DNA from: Aliarcobacter lanthieri
GTDB lineage: Bacteria; Campylobacterota; Campylobacteria; Campylobacterales; Arcobacteraceae
Direction: 5' to 3'
DNA length: 64,000 nt
Assembly (NCBI RefSeq): GCF_013201625.1
Contig: NZ_CP053839.1
Location: 2,108,001 to 2,172,000, forward strand
Shown here: piece after piece, positions 29,798 to 38,692 of the stretch
Position numbering within the stretch: position 1 is the first letter of the stretch
Layout of the letters: the number at the start of each line of letters is the position of its first letter
Translations under genes and position numbers: made by a program
The notes under the pieces: model-generated
Told to the model about the DNA's origin: nothing
The model's database searches: none
The model's input: only the letters and a program-made list of their open reading frames with translations

Positions 29798-31012
29798 CTA
29801 ACTCTTCTTTATATATTTTTGTATCTTTATAAACATAAATAAAACAATTACTAATAAAAGGATTACTAATTCAACTCTTGAAATAAAACTTATTTCTAAT
29901 AAATGTTCTTTACTAAAATCTATATTTATAAAATCTATTATTCCTTGACTAACAGAAATAATTGTAAGAAGTGTTAAAAAAACTAAAATATATTGAACCG
30001 TTCTAGCAGATTGTGCTTTTTCATTAGATTCAACTGCTTCACAAATATCCAAATAATTTTTTTCTGATTTCTCAAAAATCTCTTTTAAAATATCAAATTT
30101 CTCAATACTTTTTTGTATATCTATAAAACTATCAATATTTTCTATAGAATTAAATTTTGTAAAATTACATTTTTGTAAAAAGTAGCTATTTATTTTATGC
30201 ATTTCTATAAGTATATTTGAACTTATTTGTATATCCTTTTTAAAATCAATTTGATACATTAAATCTGTATATAATTCTCCAGATTTCTTATAAATAACAC
30301 TTTCATTCATAGTATTTGAATCAATATCTAGAAGTTTACTAATCTCATATAAATCAATCTTTTTATTAAACCATAAAACAGAATCTTTATATATTGTCAC
30401 ATCATATATATCTTTATTAACTTCAATAATTGTATTCTTTGATTTAATTTTTTCACTATTATAAAAATTAACTATTTTTTCATAATTTTCCTTATTTTGT
30501 GTGAAATAATGTACTCTAAAAGAATATGAGCTATTTAATCTATTTTGAATAATTTTTGAATTATAAACTAAACTTGAAAATCTAAAATTTTCAGGAAGAT
30601 TTAGAAAATCATTTATGTTCAAATCAATATTTAAATCATATACTAAATCAAATATTTCTTTTGAATAATTTTTAATAAACTCATCTAAGTAAATATGAAA
30701 AGATGACTCTAATTCATTTGTTATTTTAAAATATATTTCAACAGAAGTTATCCCTGTAAGGTGTACTTTTATATTTAATTTTTCAACTTCTTTATCTATA
30801 CTAATATCTTTTTTAAATAGATTTTTACTATTGTTAAAATCAAACTCTATATATTTATAACTATTTTCTGATAATCTATTAAACCAATACCCTTTTAAAT
30901 TATAGTTAGTAAAAGTATTAATTTTTAGTTGATCCAAATTTTTACAAGACTTTATTTTTTTAATATCCAATTTTCCACAAGTGTAGAAAACCATATTTGC
31001 AACAATATACAT
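29798..31012 (-). CDS. Unknown protein with two C-terminal membrane segments
   Basis: I do not recognise this 404-residue protein. The first 330 or so residues are soluble and charged, with many Asn, Lys and Ile. Then come two hydrophobic stretches, TVQYILVFLTLLTIISVSQGI and VELVILLLVIVLFMFI, about 22 residues apart, and a short basic tail. The layout (large cytosolic domain, helical stalk around SVDICEAVES-like LDICEAVESNEKAQ, two C-terminal helices) resembles CorA-type channels, but the GMN loop of that family is absent. The gene stands alone between topA and murB with about 90-120 bases on each side. Confidence 0.6.
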   Translation of the reverse strand: MYIVANMVFYTCGKLDIKKIKSCKNLDQLKINTFTNYNLKGYWFNRLSENSYKYIEFDFNNSKNLFKKDISIDKEVEKLNIKVHLTGITSVEIYFKITNELESSFHIYLDEFIKNYSKEIFDLVYDLNIDLNINDFLNLPENFRFSSLVYNSKIIQNRLNSSYSFRVHYFTQNKENYEKIVNFYNSEKIKSKNTIIEVNKDIYDVTIYKDSVLWFNKKIDLYEISKLLDIDSNTMNESVIYKKSGELYTDLMYQIDFKKDIQISSNILIEMHKINSYFLQKCNFTKFNSIENIDSFIDIQKSIEKFDILKEIFEKSEKNYLDICEAVESNEKAQSARTVQYILVFLTLLTIISVSQGIIDFINIDFSKEHLLEISFISRVELVILLLVIVLFMFIKIQKYIKKS

Positions 31013-31104
31013 CTAAAACTTCCTTGTTGGTATTTTTTGTATATTGCCAAATGAAGGATATATAAACGCTTAATTCTATTTTAATACAATTTAAAATCTA
31101 AATA

Positions 31105-31902
31105 TTATTCAAAAATGATAATTTCTTCTTGTAAATCTATATTAAACTGTTCTTTGACTTTTTGTTTTGCTAGATTTATGAGAGAAATAGCATCTTCAAA
31201 AGTTCCATTTCCATGATTTACTAAAAAATTTGCATGAGTATTTGAAAACTCCATATCTCCTACTCTTTTGCCTTTTAATCCAACAGATTCTATAAGTCTT
31301 CCTGCAAAATCTCCTTTTGGATTTTTAAAACAACTTCCAGCACTTGCCATCTGTGGTTGGTTATCTCGCATTTTTGTAAATTCATTTTGTTTTTCTTGTG
31401 AAAAACCTAATTCTTTATGAAAAACTACTTCATAAACAATAGTGTCTATTTTTGTTTCTCTATATGAAAAATCTAAATTTTCTTTTAAAATATAACCATC
31501 TTTTGTTTTTATAGAGTGAATATAGTTGAAAATTTCCCATTGTTTTAACCCAGCATTCATTTTTACCAAACCACCCAAATTCCCTGGTAATTTTGCTAAA
31601 AACTCTAAAGAAGCAATATTATTCTTTCTTGTATATGTAAGAAGTTTTCCACTACTTGTAGCACAACCTACATACAGCAAATCATCTTTTTCTTTTATAT
31701 AGTCAAACTCTTCACCTAAAATAGCAAATTTTTTTTCACAATTTGGTGAAACTAGCAAATTGTTTCCTCTTCCAATAATCTGAAAATCATTATAATCGCC
31801 TACTTCATTTATGACTAAAACTTCTTTTTCTCCACCAATATGTATAGAAGAGTATCTTTTAAAATCTATAGTTTTATAATAGTTATCTATTTTATCGTTC
31901 AT
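31105..31902 (-). CDS. murB: UDP-N-acetylenolpyruvoylglucosamine reductase
   Basis: The 265-residue flavoprotein has FKRYSSIHIGG, a QIIGRGNNLLVS FAD-binding strand, LEFLAKLPGNLGGLVKMNAG, the SFRETKI-like SYRETKIDT, PQMASAGSCFKNP with the catalytic serine region, and FSNTHANFLVNHGNGTFEDAI. It reduces enolpyruvyl-UDP-GlcNAc to UDP-MurNAc for peptidoglycan. It is the short MurB type common in Campylobacterota. It overlaps mqnD by 4 bases. Confidence 0.93.
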   Translation of the reverse strand: MNDKIDNYYKTIDFKRYSSIHIGGEKEVLVINEVGDYNDFQIIGRGNNLLVSPNCEKKFAILGEEFDYIKEKDDLLYVGCATSSGKLLTYTRKNNIASLEFLAKLPGNLGGLVKMNAGLKQWEIFNYIHSIKTKDGYILKENLDFSYRETKIDTIVYEVVFHKELGFSQEKQNEFTKMRDNQPQMASAGSCFKNPKGDFAGRLIESVGLKGKRVGDMEFSNTHANFLVNHGNGTFEDAISLINLAKQKVKEQFNIDLQEEIIIFE

Positions 31903-32768
31903 CTACTTCTTAACTCTTCATACTCAGTTGGAATTAAAAAATCTTCTGCTTTTATCAAGTTTTGATAGTGTCCACTTTTATAGCCTAGTGCAAAAAGTTT
32001 ATTTAAAGCTTTATATTGAATTTCACTCATTTTTACAGAATTATCATTTGCATATAAATCTAAATATTTATCTAAAGTTGTAGCATCTACACGAATTAGA
32101 CCTTTTTCTAACAACATTGGAGCTAAAGTTTTTCTATTTTTATTTGCGACATCAACAGCTTTTATAAGTGCATTTTCATATTTTATAGCATCATGAAGAG
32201 GAATTGAACGACGAAGACACATTCCACCAAGAGGAAGAGGTAAATCTTCACCATCACAAAGTTCTACCCAAATATCCCAAATTTCACGTTCCACTTCAAG
32301 TTCACTACTATAAGTTAAAATTGATTCGTGGATTAAAACTCCAGCATCCACAACTCCATCAAGAACAGCTTTTTCAATATCTAAAAAGTTCATATATGAA
32401 ACTCTTGCATCAGGATAAGCAATTTTAAATAAAAGTGCATTTGTAGTAAATTCTCCACTTAAAGCTACTTTAAAGTTTCTTTTTAATTTTGTATCTTTCT
32501 TTTTAATAAGTTTTGGCCCATAACCTTCTCCAAAAGACACAGCAGTCTTAAGTAGCGCATAATCATCTTTTACAAATGGATAAAGTGCAAATGAAATAGC
32601 ACAAATATCGTAAATACCTTTTAAAGTTGCTTGATTTAAAGTTTCTATATCTAAAGCAATATTATCAAATTTAGTATCTTCTAAACTAACCCAACCAAAT
32701 TTAATTGCATAATACATAAATATATCATCTGCATCAGGAGAGTGCCCTACACTAATAACTTTACTCAT
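31899..32768 (-). CDS. mqnD: Menaquinone futalosine-pathway enzyme MqnD
   Basis: The 289-residue protein has VGHSPDADDIFMYYAI, DIETLNQATLKGIYDICAISF, GEGYGPKLI, VALSGEFTTNALLF, VDAGVLIHESILTY and LPLPLGGMCLRR, which match MqnD (1,4-dihydroxy-6-naphthoate synthase), a periplasmic-binding-protein-like enzyme acting on cyclic dehypoxanthinyl futalosine. Campylobacterota make menaquinone by this pathway instead of the Men pathway. It has no signal peptide, as expected for a cytosolic enzyme. It lies 3 bases after the NuoG-like gene. Confidence 0.88.
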   Translation of the reverse strand: MSKVISVGHSPDADDIFMYYAIKFGWVSLEDTKFDNIALDIETLNQATLKGIYDICAISFALYPFVKDDYALLKTAVSFGEGYGPKLIKKKDTKLKRNFKVALSGEFTTNALLFKIAYPDARVSYMNFLDIEKAVLDGVVDAGVLIHESILTYSSELEVEREIWDIWVELCDGEDLPLPLGGMCLRRSIPLHDAIKYENALIKAVDVANKNRKTLAPMLLEKGLIRVDATTLDKYLDLYANDNSVKMSEIQYKALNKLFALGYKSGHYQNLIKAEDFLIPTEYEELRSR

Positions 32769-32771
32769 ATA

Positions 32772-33542
32772 TTAATCCTTTTCTATTTTTACTTGTTTAT
32801 ATCTATATTCATTTACTATATTTTCAACATTTAATATGGCAATTGTTCCTGTTAAATTTTCATCTATTTTTAATACTCTTTTTATATTCTCATTTTTTGA
32901 AATTATATTTATATTTTCACCATCTTTTACCTTTGCTATATTTGCAAAAGTTTGACTAGCTAACAATACTTTAGTATCTTTTCCAACTAAAGAATAAAGC
33001 AAAGTTCCATTAAATGATTTTAAATCTTCAATATCCTCTAAATCAAAACTTTCACAAGAGTTTAAACTATTTTGTAAATCTTCATCTAAAACTAGAACTT
33101 CAAAATCTGTATATTTTTTTATAGTTGCTAAAAGTTTGATAATATTTTCAACTCTTTCATGATTTTTTATATCTTTTCCTATAATTAAAACTTTAGAATT
33201 TGAGTTTTGATAAAACGCATAAGCCTCTTCAAATTCCTCTTCACCTGCACTACTTTCAGCTGAAATATATCCTAAATCAAGATTTTGAATAAACTCTTTT
33301 ATTTTTTCGTCACAATTTTTTACAAAAGTATCAAGAAGTAAAGCACAAATTCCCTCTTCACTTCCAACTTCATATTTTATAAATTGAGTATAAAAACTTT
33401 TTAATTCAAAGTTATCTATTGGATGCATATATGTAAATTTTGTCACTTGTTTACAGGCTTTTTGTAAACTATTTTTCAAATCTTTATCTTCGAAAAATGT
33501 TCCAATACTTAAGATATAATCATATTTTTCTAAACTATTCAC
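32772..33542 (-). CDS. NuoG-like protein of unclear function
   Basis: The 256-residue protein has KYDYILSIGTFFEDKDLKNSL, YMHPIDN, FIKYEVGSEEGICALLL, SNSKVLIIGKDIKNHERVEN and FANIAKVKDGENINI. These resemble pieces of the molybdopterin-oxidoreductase-like part of complex I subunit NuoG (strands that end in SIG and GxD, and the YEVGxEEG segment). It is far too short to be NuoG, has no cysteines arranged for Fe-S clusters, and is away from other nuo genes. It lies between the AAA+ ATPase and mqnD, probably in one operon. The relationship is tentative, made from general sequence pattern only. Confidence 0.45.
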   Translation of the reverse strand: MNSLEKYDYILSIGTFFEDKDLKNSLQKACKQVTKFTYMHPIDNFELKSFYTQFIKYEVGSEEGICALLLDTFVKNCDEKIKEFIQNLDLGYISAESSAGEEEFEEAYAFYQNSNSKVLIIGKDIKNHERVENIIKLLATIKKYTDFEVLVLDEDLQNSLNSCESFDLEDIEDLKSFNGTLLYSLVGKDTKVLLASQTFANIAKVKDGENINIISKNENIKRVLKIDENLTGTIAILNVENIVNEYRYKQVKIEKD

Positions 33543-33554
33543 TAATTTTCCTTA

Positions 33555-35291
33555 TTAAAAAAATCCAACTTTTGTTTCATTATCAAATTGACCTTTTTTC
33601 TCTTTTGAAATTTGTTCTTCAAAGTCTTTTAGAGTAAAAATGGCATCATCTTGAACTGCTAATTTATATGCAGTATTTTTTATAACTAACTCTATTTGTC
33701 CACCAGTCAATTCATATTTTCCAATTTTCTCAAAATCAAAATTGTCTTCAAGAGGTAAAGTTGTTGGTATTAATTTTTTCCAAAGCTCAATTCTTTGTTC
33801 TAAATTTGGTTTTACAAATTCTATTTTATAATTAAATCTTCTTGAAAATGCCTTATCAAGATTTTCAAGTAAATTTGTAGTTGCGATTAAAATACCATCA
33901 AACCTTTCAATCTGTTCTAAAAAAATATTTTGCATTTGATTGTGCATTTTATCACTACTACTATTTGCACCACTACTTCTTGAACTTAAAAATTGATCAG
34001 CCTCATTTAAAAGTAAAACTGGTTCACTTTTTGTTTGTTCTTTTATTTCATTATATTTATCAAATATTGCTCGTACATTTTTTTCACTTTCACCAATATA
34101 CATTGATAAAATTTTTGAACAATCAAAACTAAGAACTTCTTTTTTAAGAGATCTTGCTAAAGCTAAAGCTGTAATAGTTTTTCCAGTTCCAGCAACTCCA
34201 TAAAAAATTATCTTTGCATCAATTCCTCTTTTTTTATCTTTTATACCCCAAGCTTTTAGCCTATTTATAACACTTTTATCAACTTGTTTTAGAAGATTGC
34301 TTAAAGTATCTTTTGTTTTTGGATTTAGTACAACATCACTTAAATTTTTTGTTGTAGAGATAAGTTCAAACATCTCTTGATCTTTTATAATAGTTTCTAA
34401 TTTTATCTTTGCAACATTTGAAGTTTTTTTAGTTGGATGAGATATTTTATATAAAACTTCATCTGGAATATAAAAATTTCTATTTATTCCACCAAAAGGT
34501 GTTAGAACCTCATCATAATCCACTAAACTTTTTGAGATTAAAGTAGAACTCTCTTCAAGTAAACTTCTATATTTGATTTTTTCATAATCATCATTTGAAA
34601 TAAGTTCTATTAGATAATTCATCTCTCTTAATGTTCCATCTCCACCACTATATTCTTCTTTTAAAAGAGCTAAAAATAATGTTTTTTCTTGTTCACTTAA
34701 ATTATACTCTTTAAAAAACGATTCAATCATGATTGGGTTTGTTGTTGCACTTATTCTATCTTTTATCCTATTTTCAAGAAGTAAAAGTTTATTCTTCAGT
34801 CTATTAGAACTTGGACTATTTATATCAAAGTTTCTTTTTACAATATTTAGCTGTTGAGCTAAATCTATTTTTAGAAATTGATCTTGTAAATACTCTAAAT
34901 GATCCCCATAGTTTTTTATATCAGGTAATATAAAATCACTACTACCACTTTCTAACATTTTCAAATATGCACTTGATAGTGTAACACTAGAATTTATTAA
35001 CTCTAATTTTGAAGCTTCATTTAGCTTAACTTGGTCAAAAGAGACTTGAATTAACCAACCAAATTCAAGTAATGACTTAATCAAATTTAGTTTTTCTAAA
35101 TGCTCATATTTTTCTATATTATAAAATTGCCCTAGAATATCAATAACACTTAAAATATCTCTTCCATTTATATACTCTTTTGAAATATATTGTAGGATTT
35201 TCGCCTCTTCAACAGAACATTTTAATTGATTATAAAATTTTGTATTCTCTATATCTTTTGCTTTTAAAAAATTTATTACCTCTTGCATCAT
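33555..35291 (-). CDS. AAA+ family ATPase
   Basis: The 578-residue protein has a C-terminal AAA+ domain: IIFYGVAGTGKTITALA (Walker A, near residues 365-375), PVLLLNEADQFLSSR (Walker B, with Asn in place of the usual Asp), GILIATTNLLENLDKAFSRRF (sensor 1 and arginine finger), and ELTGGQIELVI (sensor 2 region). The first 300 residues are helical, without known motifs, and probably recruit a substrate or partner. There is no membrane segment. Start is an ATG at 35291 or the next codon. It seems to begin an operon with the NuoG-like, mqnD and murB genes. Its role is unknown. Confidence 0.8.
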   Translation of the reverse strand: MMQEVINFLKAKDIENTKFYNQLKCSVEEAKILQYISKEYINGRDILSVIDILGQFYNIEKYEHLEKLNLIKSLLEFGWLIQVSFDQVKLNEASKLELINSSVTLSSAYLKMLESGSSDFILPDIKNYGDHLEYLQDQFLKIDLAQQLNIVKRNFDINSPSSNRLKNKLLLLENRIKDRISATTNPIMIESFFKEYNLSEQEKTLFLALLKEEYSGGDGTLREMNYLIELISNDDYEKIKYRSLLEESSTLISKSLVDYDEVLTPFGGINRNFYIPDEVLYKISHPTKKTSNVAKIKLETIIKDQEMFELISTTKNLSDVVLNPKTKDTLSNLLKQVDKSVINRLKAWGIKDKKRGIDAKIIFYGVAGTGKTITALALARSLKKEVLSFDCSKILSMYIGESEKNVRAIFDKYNEIKEQTKSEPVLLLNEADQFLSSRSSGANSSSDKMHNQMQNIFLEQIERFDGILIATTNLLENLDKAFSRRFNYKIEFVKPNLEQRIELWKKLIPTTLPLEDNFDFEKIGKYELTGGQIELVIKNTAYKLAVQDDAIFTLKDFEEQISKEKKGQFDNETKVGFF

Positions 35292-35407
35292 TCCCCATTA
35301 AATAAAATATGCTTAATTTTATATGTTATCTTAAATCTTCTTAACTACAAATGAATAAAAAAATGATAAAATAGAGCTATTTTAAATTTCAAAACAAGGA
35401 TTTAACT

Positions 35408-36019
35408 ATGTTCAAAGTTATAAAACTTGCTATATTAGCAGCTGTAATACCTTTTATTACTGCTTGTTCTAATCATAATCAAGCTATGAAAGTTTTACCA
35501 AATGAACTTGAAATTGCAGATCAATGTAAAAATATGAATATTAATTTTGAGATGGATTGCTATGATTTAATCTCATATAAAAACTCTTTTGCTCAATTAA
35601 GATTAGGAATTCATGCACAAAATAAAGGATTAGCACAAGAAGCATTTGATAGATATACAAACGCAAAGAAAGCTGGTAACTTTTATGCTAATGCATTATT
35701 AGCCGACCTTTACTTAAATGGTATAGGTGTTGATGTTGACGAAAAGAAATCTACTAATTTACTAAAAGAAGTACAAAGTGTTGATCCAATTGCAGCATAT
35801 AAATTATCATTTTACTACTTTTCAGAAAATAATCCACAAAAAGCAATTGAACTTCTTGAATACTCTGCACTAAATGGTGTAAAAGATGCTCAAAAAGATT
35901 TAGTATTGGTATTTTCAAATAATCAATATATAGAAGAAAATTTAGAACAAAGCTTATATTATGATGAATTGTATCAAGATGGACAAGATGATTTTTCAAA
36001 AAAAATCTATGGAAGATAA
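35408..36019 (+). CDS. Sel1-repeat lipoprotein
   Basis: The 203-residue protein begins with a lipoprotein signal peptide, MFKVIKLAILAAVIPFITAC, so Cys20 should be lipidated. The mature part has Sel1/TPR-like repeats: FAQLRLGIHAQNKGLAQEAFDRYTNA, ANALLADLYLNGIGVDVDEKKS, AAYKLSFYYFSENNPQKAIELLEYSALNGVKDAQ. Such proteins act as scaffolds on the inner or outer membrane. The start is supported by CAAGGA before the ATG. The next gene is a paralogue whose ATG follows directly on this stop codon. Confidence 0.75.
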   Translation: MFKVIKLAILAAVIPFITACSNHNQAMKVLPNELEIADQCKNMNINFEMDCYDLISYKNSFAQLRLGIHAQNKGLAQEAFDRYTNAKKAGNFYANALLADLYLNGIGVDVDEKKSTNLLKEVQSVDPIAAYKLSFYYFSENNPQKAIELLEYSALNGVKDAQKDLVLVFSNNQYIEENLEQSLYYDELYQDGQDDFSKKIYGR

Positions 36020-36661
36020 ATGTTAAAAAATATAATTATTTCAATTTCTACAATATTTTTGTTAACTGCTTGCTCATTTAAAATGCCAGAATTTTTAACA
36101 TTTGGTTCAAGTATTAACTATGAAGAAGAACTAACAGAAGCAAATCTTTGTCAAGTAATGGAAAATGAGTCAAATAAACTCTATTGTTATAAAAATATAG
36201 AAAATAAAAATTCATTTGCTAAAATTAGATTAGGAACTTATCATGCTGATAAAAAAGAGTATCAAGAAGCATTAAAATACTTAAATGAAGCAAAAGAGAA
36301 TAAAAACCTTTTTGCAAATTTGCCTATATCTTTTATTTATTATAAAGGCGAAGGGGTAAGAAAAGATATCAATAAATCTTTTGAACTTTTAAAAGAATCA
36401 TCAAATATTGATCCCGTTGCCGCTTTTCAATTATCAAGATTTTATCTTCAAGGTATAAATACAAAAATTGATAATGAAAAAGGTATTGAATTACTAAATT
36501 TTGCTGCACAAAAAGGTGTTTTTCAAGCTCAAGAAATGTTAGCAAGTATTTACAAACAAGGAATGTTTGAGCAACCTAAAGACCAAGTAAAATATGAATA
36601 TTGGTTAAATAAAGTAAAATCAAATAAAGAGGATTTAAACCACAAAATATATATTTTCTAA
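36020..36661 (+). CDS. Sel1-repeat lipoprotein (tandem paralogue)
   Basis: The 213-residue protein has a lipoprotein signal, MLKNIIISISTIFLLTAC, with Cys18 as the lipid site. The mature part repeats the layout of the upstream protein: FAKIRLGTYHADKKEYQEALKYLNEA, FANLPISFIYYKGEGVRKDINKS, VAAFQLSRFYLQG, GIELLNFAAQKGVFQAQEMLASIYKQG, which are Sel1-like repeats. The start codon lies directly after the stop of the first copy, so the two are coupled. Both have a short cysteine-containing segment (NMNFEMDCYD in copy 1 and NKLYCYKN in copy 2). Confidence 0.75.
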   Translation: MLKNIIISISTIFLLTACSFKMPEFLTFGSSINYEEELTEANLCQVMENESNKLYCYKNIENKNSFAKIRLGTYHADKKEYQEALKYLNEAKENKNLFANLPISFIYYKGEGVRKDINKSFELLKESSNIDPVAAFQLSRFYLQGINTKIDNEKGIELLNFAAQKGVFQAQEMLASIYKQGMFEQPKDQVKYEYWLNKVKSNKEDLNHKIYIF

Positions 36662-36701
36662 AGATTTATAAAGGTCGCAAGTCTTAACTAAAAGGAAAAA
36701 G

Positions 36702-38324
36702 ATGAAAGATAATATTTTATCAGGTCTTACAGTTGGAATTATTGCGTTACCTTTATCAATGGCTCTTGCTATTGCAACTGGAGTTCCACCTCAACTTGGA
36801 CTTTATACAGCAATCATTGCAGGTATTTTTGCAGCAATCTTTGGAAGTAGTAAAGTTAATATATCTGGTCCAACAGCTGCATTTATAGTTATTTTAATCC
36901 CAATTGTTCAAGAATTTGGAATAACTGGTCTTCTTTTATGTGGACTTCTATCAGGAATTATTTTAATTTTAATTGGTTTATTAAAACTTGGAAATCTAAT
37001 AGAACTTGTACCATATCCTGTTACTGTTGGTTTTACATCTGGAATTGCAGTTGTTATTGCAACTTTTCAAGTCAAAGATTTTTTTGGTTTGACTATAGAT
37101 AACTTTTCTGGGAACTATACAGAAAAAATTATTTTATTGTTTAACTCTTTTTCAACTTTTAATTTATATGAGTTTTTAACTGCTAGTGCAACTTTACTCT
37201 TACTAATAATTTGGAAAAAAACAAAAAGTAAAATTCCATCAGCATTAATTGCCTTAGGTATTATTACTATACTTGTAGTATTCTTCAATTCACAATATGG
37301 ATTAAATATCTCAACTATAAATTCCACATTTTCATATAAAATAGGAAATTTTGAAGGTTCAGGAATTCCACCTATTCCTTTACAGTTTTCTTTACCTTGG
37401 GAGTTTTTAAAACCAAATGAAATAAATCTTGATTTACTAATCAAACTTCTTCCTCATTCTATTGCAATTGCTATTTTAGGTGCGTTAGAATCTCTTTTAT
37501 GTGCAGTTATTAGTGATGGAATGACAGGAAGTAAAACTGACCCAAATAAAGAACTAATAGGACAAGGAATTACAAATATAGTAGTTCCTTTCTTTGGTGG
37601 AATTCCAGCAACTGCTGCAATTGCTAGAACTGTTGCAAATATCAATTCTGGTGGGACAAGTAAACTATCTTCAATAGTTCATTCATTATTTATATTAGCT
37701 TCAATTTTATTTATTGCCCCATATATATCTTATTTACCAATGGCTAGTTTATCTGCACTTTTACTTATGGTTGCTTGGAATATGAGTGAAATAAAACATT
37801 TTACAAATATATTAAAAACTGCTCCAAAAGATGATATTTATGTTTTACTTACTTGTTTTTCTTTAACTGTTTTAATAGATATGCAAGTTGCAGTTGCTAT
37901 TGGAATTGCTCTTGCTTCAATACTATTTATAAAAAGAACTATTGATTTATATTCTATTGAATTAGTAAATGAAAATTTAGATACACATCCAGATATTCCT
38001 AAAGAGATTTTAATATATGATATTAATGGTCCAATGTTCTTTGGAGCTGCTCATAAAGCTTTAAAAACTTTATCAAACATAAATGAACAAAAAAGTATTG
38101 TAATATTAAATATGAAAAATGTATCTATCTTAGATATAACTGCAATGGTTGCTTTAAAGTCTATTGTAGATAACTTTGAAGTAAAAAATAAAAAGCTTAT
38201 ATTTGCAGGATTAAATAAGAGAGTCCTACAAAAATTAGAAAGAGCTAAGTTTGATTATGTAACAACATTTTCAGAAATAGAAGATGCTATAAACTATGCA
38301 AAAAAATATAAACCAAGAGAATAG
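36702..38324 (+). CDS. SulP-family (SLC26) anion transporter with STAS domain
   Basis: The 540-residue membrane protein begins DNILSGLTVGIIALPLSMALAIATGVPPQLGLYTAI, the conserved start of the SulP family. NISGPTAAFIVIL, PYPVTVGFTSGIA, and GMTGSKTDPNKELIGQGITN/PFFGGIPATAAIARTVANI follow. About 10-12 membrane segments are likely. Residues from about 430 are a STAS domain (EILIYDINGPMFFGAA, ILDITAMVALKSIV). SulP proteins carry sulfate, bicarbonate or other anions with sodium or protons. Substrate cannot be told from sequence. Sulfate uptake would suit a PAPS-using sulfotransferase, but the genes are 30 kb apart. The ribosome binding site is AAAAGGAAAA. Confidence 0.88.
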   Translation: MKDNILSGLTVGIIALPLSMALAIATGVPPQLGLYTAIIAGIFAAIFGSSKVNISGPTAAFIVILIPIVQEFGITGLLLCGLLSGIILILIGLLKLGNLIELVPYPVTVGFTSGIAVVIATFQVKDFFGLTIDNFSGNYTEKIILLFNSFSTFNLYEFLTASATLLLLIIWKKTKSKIPSALIALGIITILVVFFNSQYGLNISTINSTFSYKIGNFEGSGIPPIPLQFSLPWEFLKPNEINLDLLIKLLPHSIAIAILGALESLLCAVISDGMTGSKTDPNKELIGQGITNIVVPFFGGIPATAAIARTVANINSGGTSKLSSIVHSLFILASILFIAPYISYLPMASLSALLLMVAWNMSEIKHFTNILKTAPKDDIYVLLTCFSLTVLIDMQVAVAIGIALASILFIKRTIDLYSIELVNENLDTHPDIPKEILIYDINGPMFFGAAHKALKTLSNINEQKSIVILNMKNVSILDITAMVALKSIVDNFEVKNKKLIFAGLNKRVLQKLERAKFDYVTTFSEIEDAINYAKKYKPRE

Positions 38325-38335
38325 TTATAAAAAAA

Positions 38336-38590
38336 TTAAGCTTCAAAGAAATACTTAATTTCTACATTTAAAATCTTAGAAATCTTTGCTAAATGTTTTA
38401 TATTAAAGTGATGGTTATTTTTTCTAAGTTCAGCACGACCTAAATATGCACCTCCACTCATACCTATTTCCAAAGCTAATTGCATTTGTGTTAGACCTTT
38501 TTGTTCCCTATATTTTTTAACATTAATTGAAACAATATCTAAAATTCTTTCACTATAAATTTCTAAATCTATATTCATTTCTTTTAACAA
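38336..38590 (-). CDS. XRE-family HTH transcriptional regulator
   Basis: The 84-residue protein has a Cro/C1-type helix-turn-helix: VKKYREQKGLTQMQLALEIGMSGGAYLGRAELRKNNHHFNIKHLAKISKILNVE. The frame starts with TTG at 38590, preceded by TAGGA at good distance. The ATG at 38578 is possible but has no clear binding site. It has no extra sensor domain. It is divergent from the 104-residue gene at 38693, and two near-identical palindromes lie between them (38602-38619 and 38655-38672), so it probably regulates itself and that neighbour. It resembles small regulators such as antitoxins and phage repressors. Confidence 0.8.
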   Translation of the reverse strand: MLKEMNIDLEIYSERILDIVSINVKKYREQKGLTQMQLALEIGMSGGAYLGRAELRKNNHHFNIKHLAKISKILNVEIKYFFEA

Positions 38591-38601
38591 ATCATTTTCC
38601 T

Positions 38602-38619
38602 AACGATATATATATCTAA
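38602..38619. promoter_or_regulatory. Operator half-site copy 1 for the XRE regulator (imperfect palindrome)
   Basis: AACGATATATATATCTAA shares its first 15 bases with the perfect palindrome at 38655-38672 and differs at the last bases. It lies only 11 bases upstream of the XRE start codon, so binding there would block the regulator's own promoter or ribosome entry. The centre-to-centre distance of the two copies is 53 bases, about five DNA turns. Confidence 0.5.
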
Positions 38620-38654
38620 GTTATGAATAATATACTTTTTGATAAGATTAAAAC

Positions 38655-38672
38655 AACGATATATATATCGTT
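38655..38672. promoter_or_regulatory. Perfect 18-bp palindrome, probable XRE operator
   Basis: AACGATATATATATCGTT is a perfect palindrome 20 bases upstream of the ATG at 38693. A near copy lies 53 bases away next to the divergent XRE gene. The position and repetition fit a repressor operator that controls both divergent promoters. A simple AT-run by chance is less likely because the CG ends (AACG...CGTT) recur. Confidence 0.6.
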
Positions 38673-38692
38673 ATTTTCAAAGAAAGTATTTT

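Noticed and set aside
38602-38672. Short CRISPR-like repeat
   Set aside because: Only two copies, palindromic and next to a regulator gene; an operator is the better reading.
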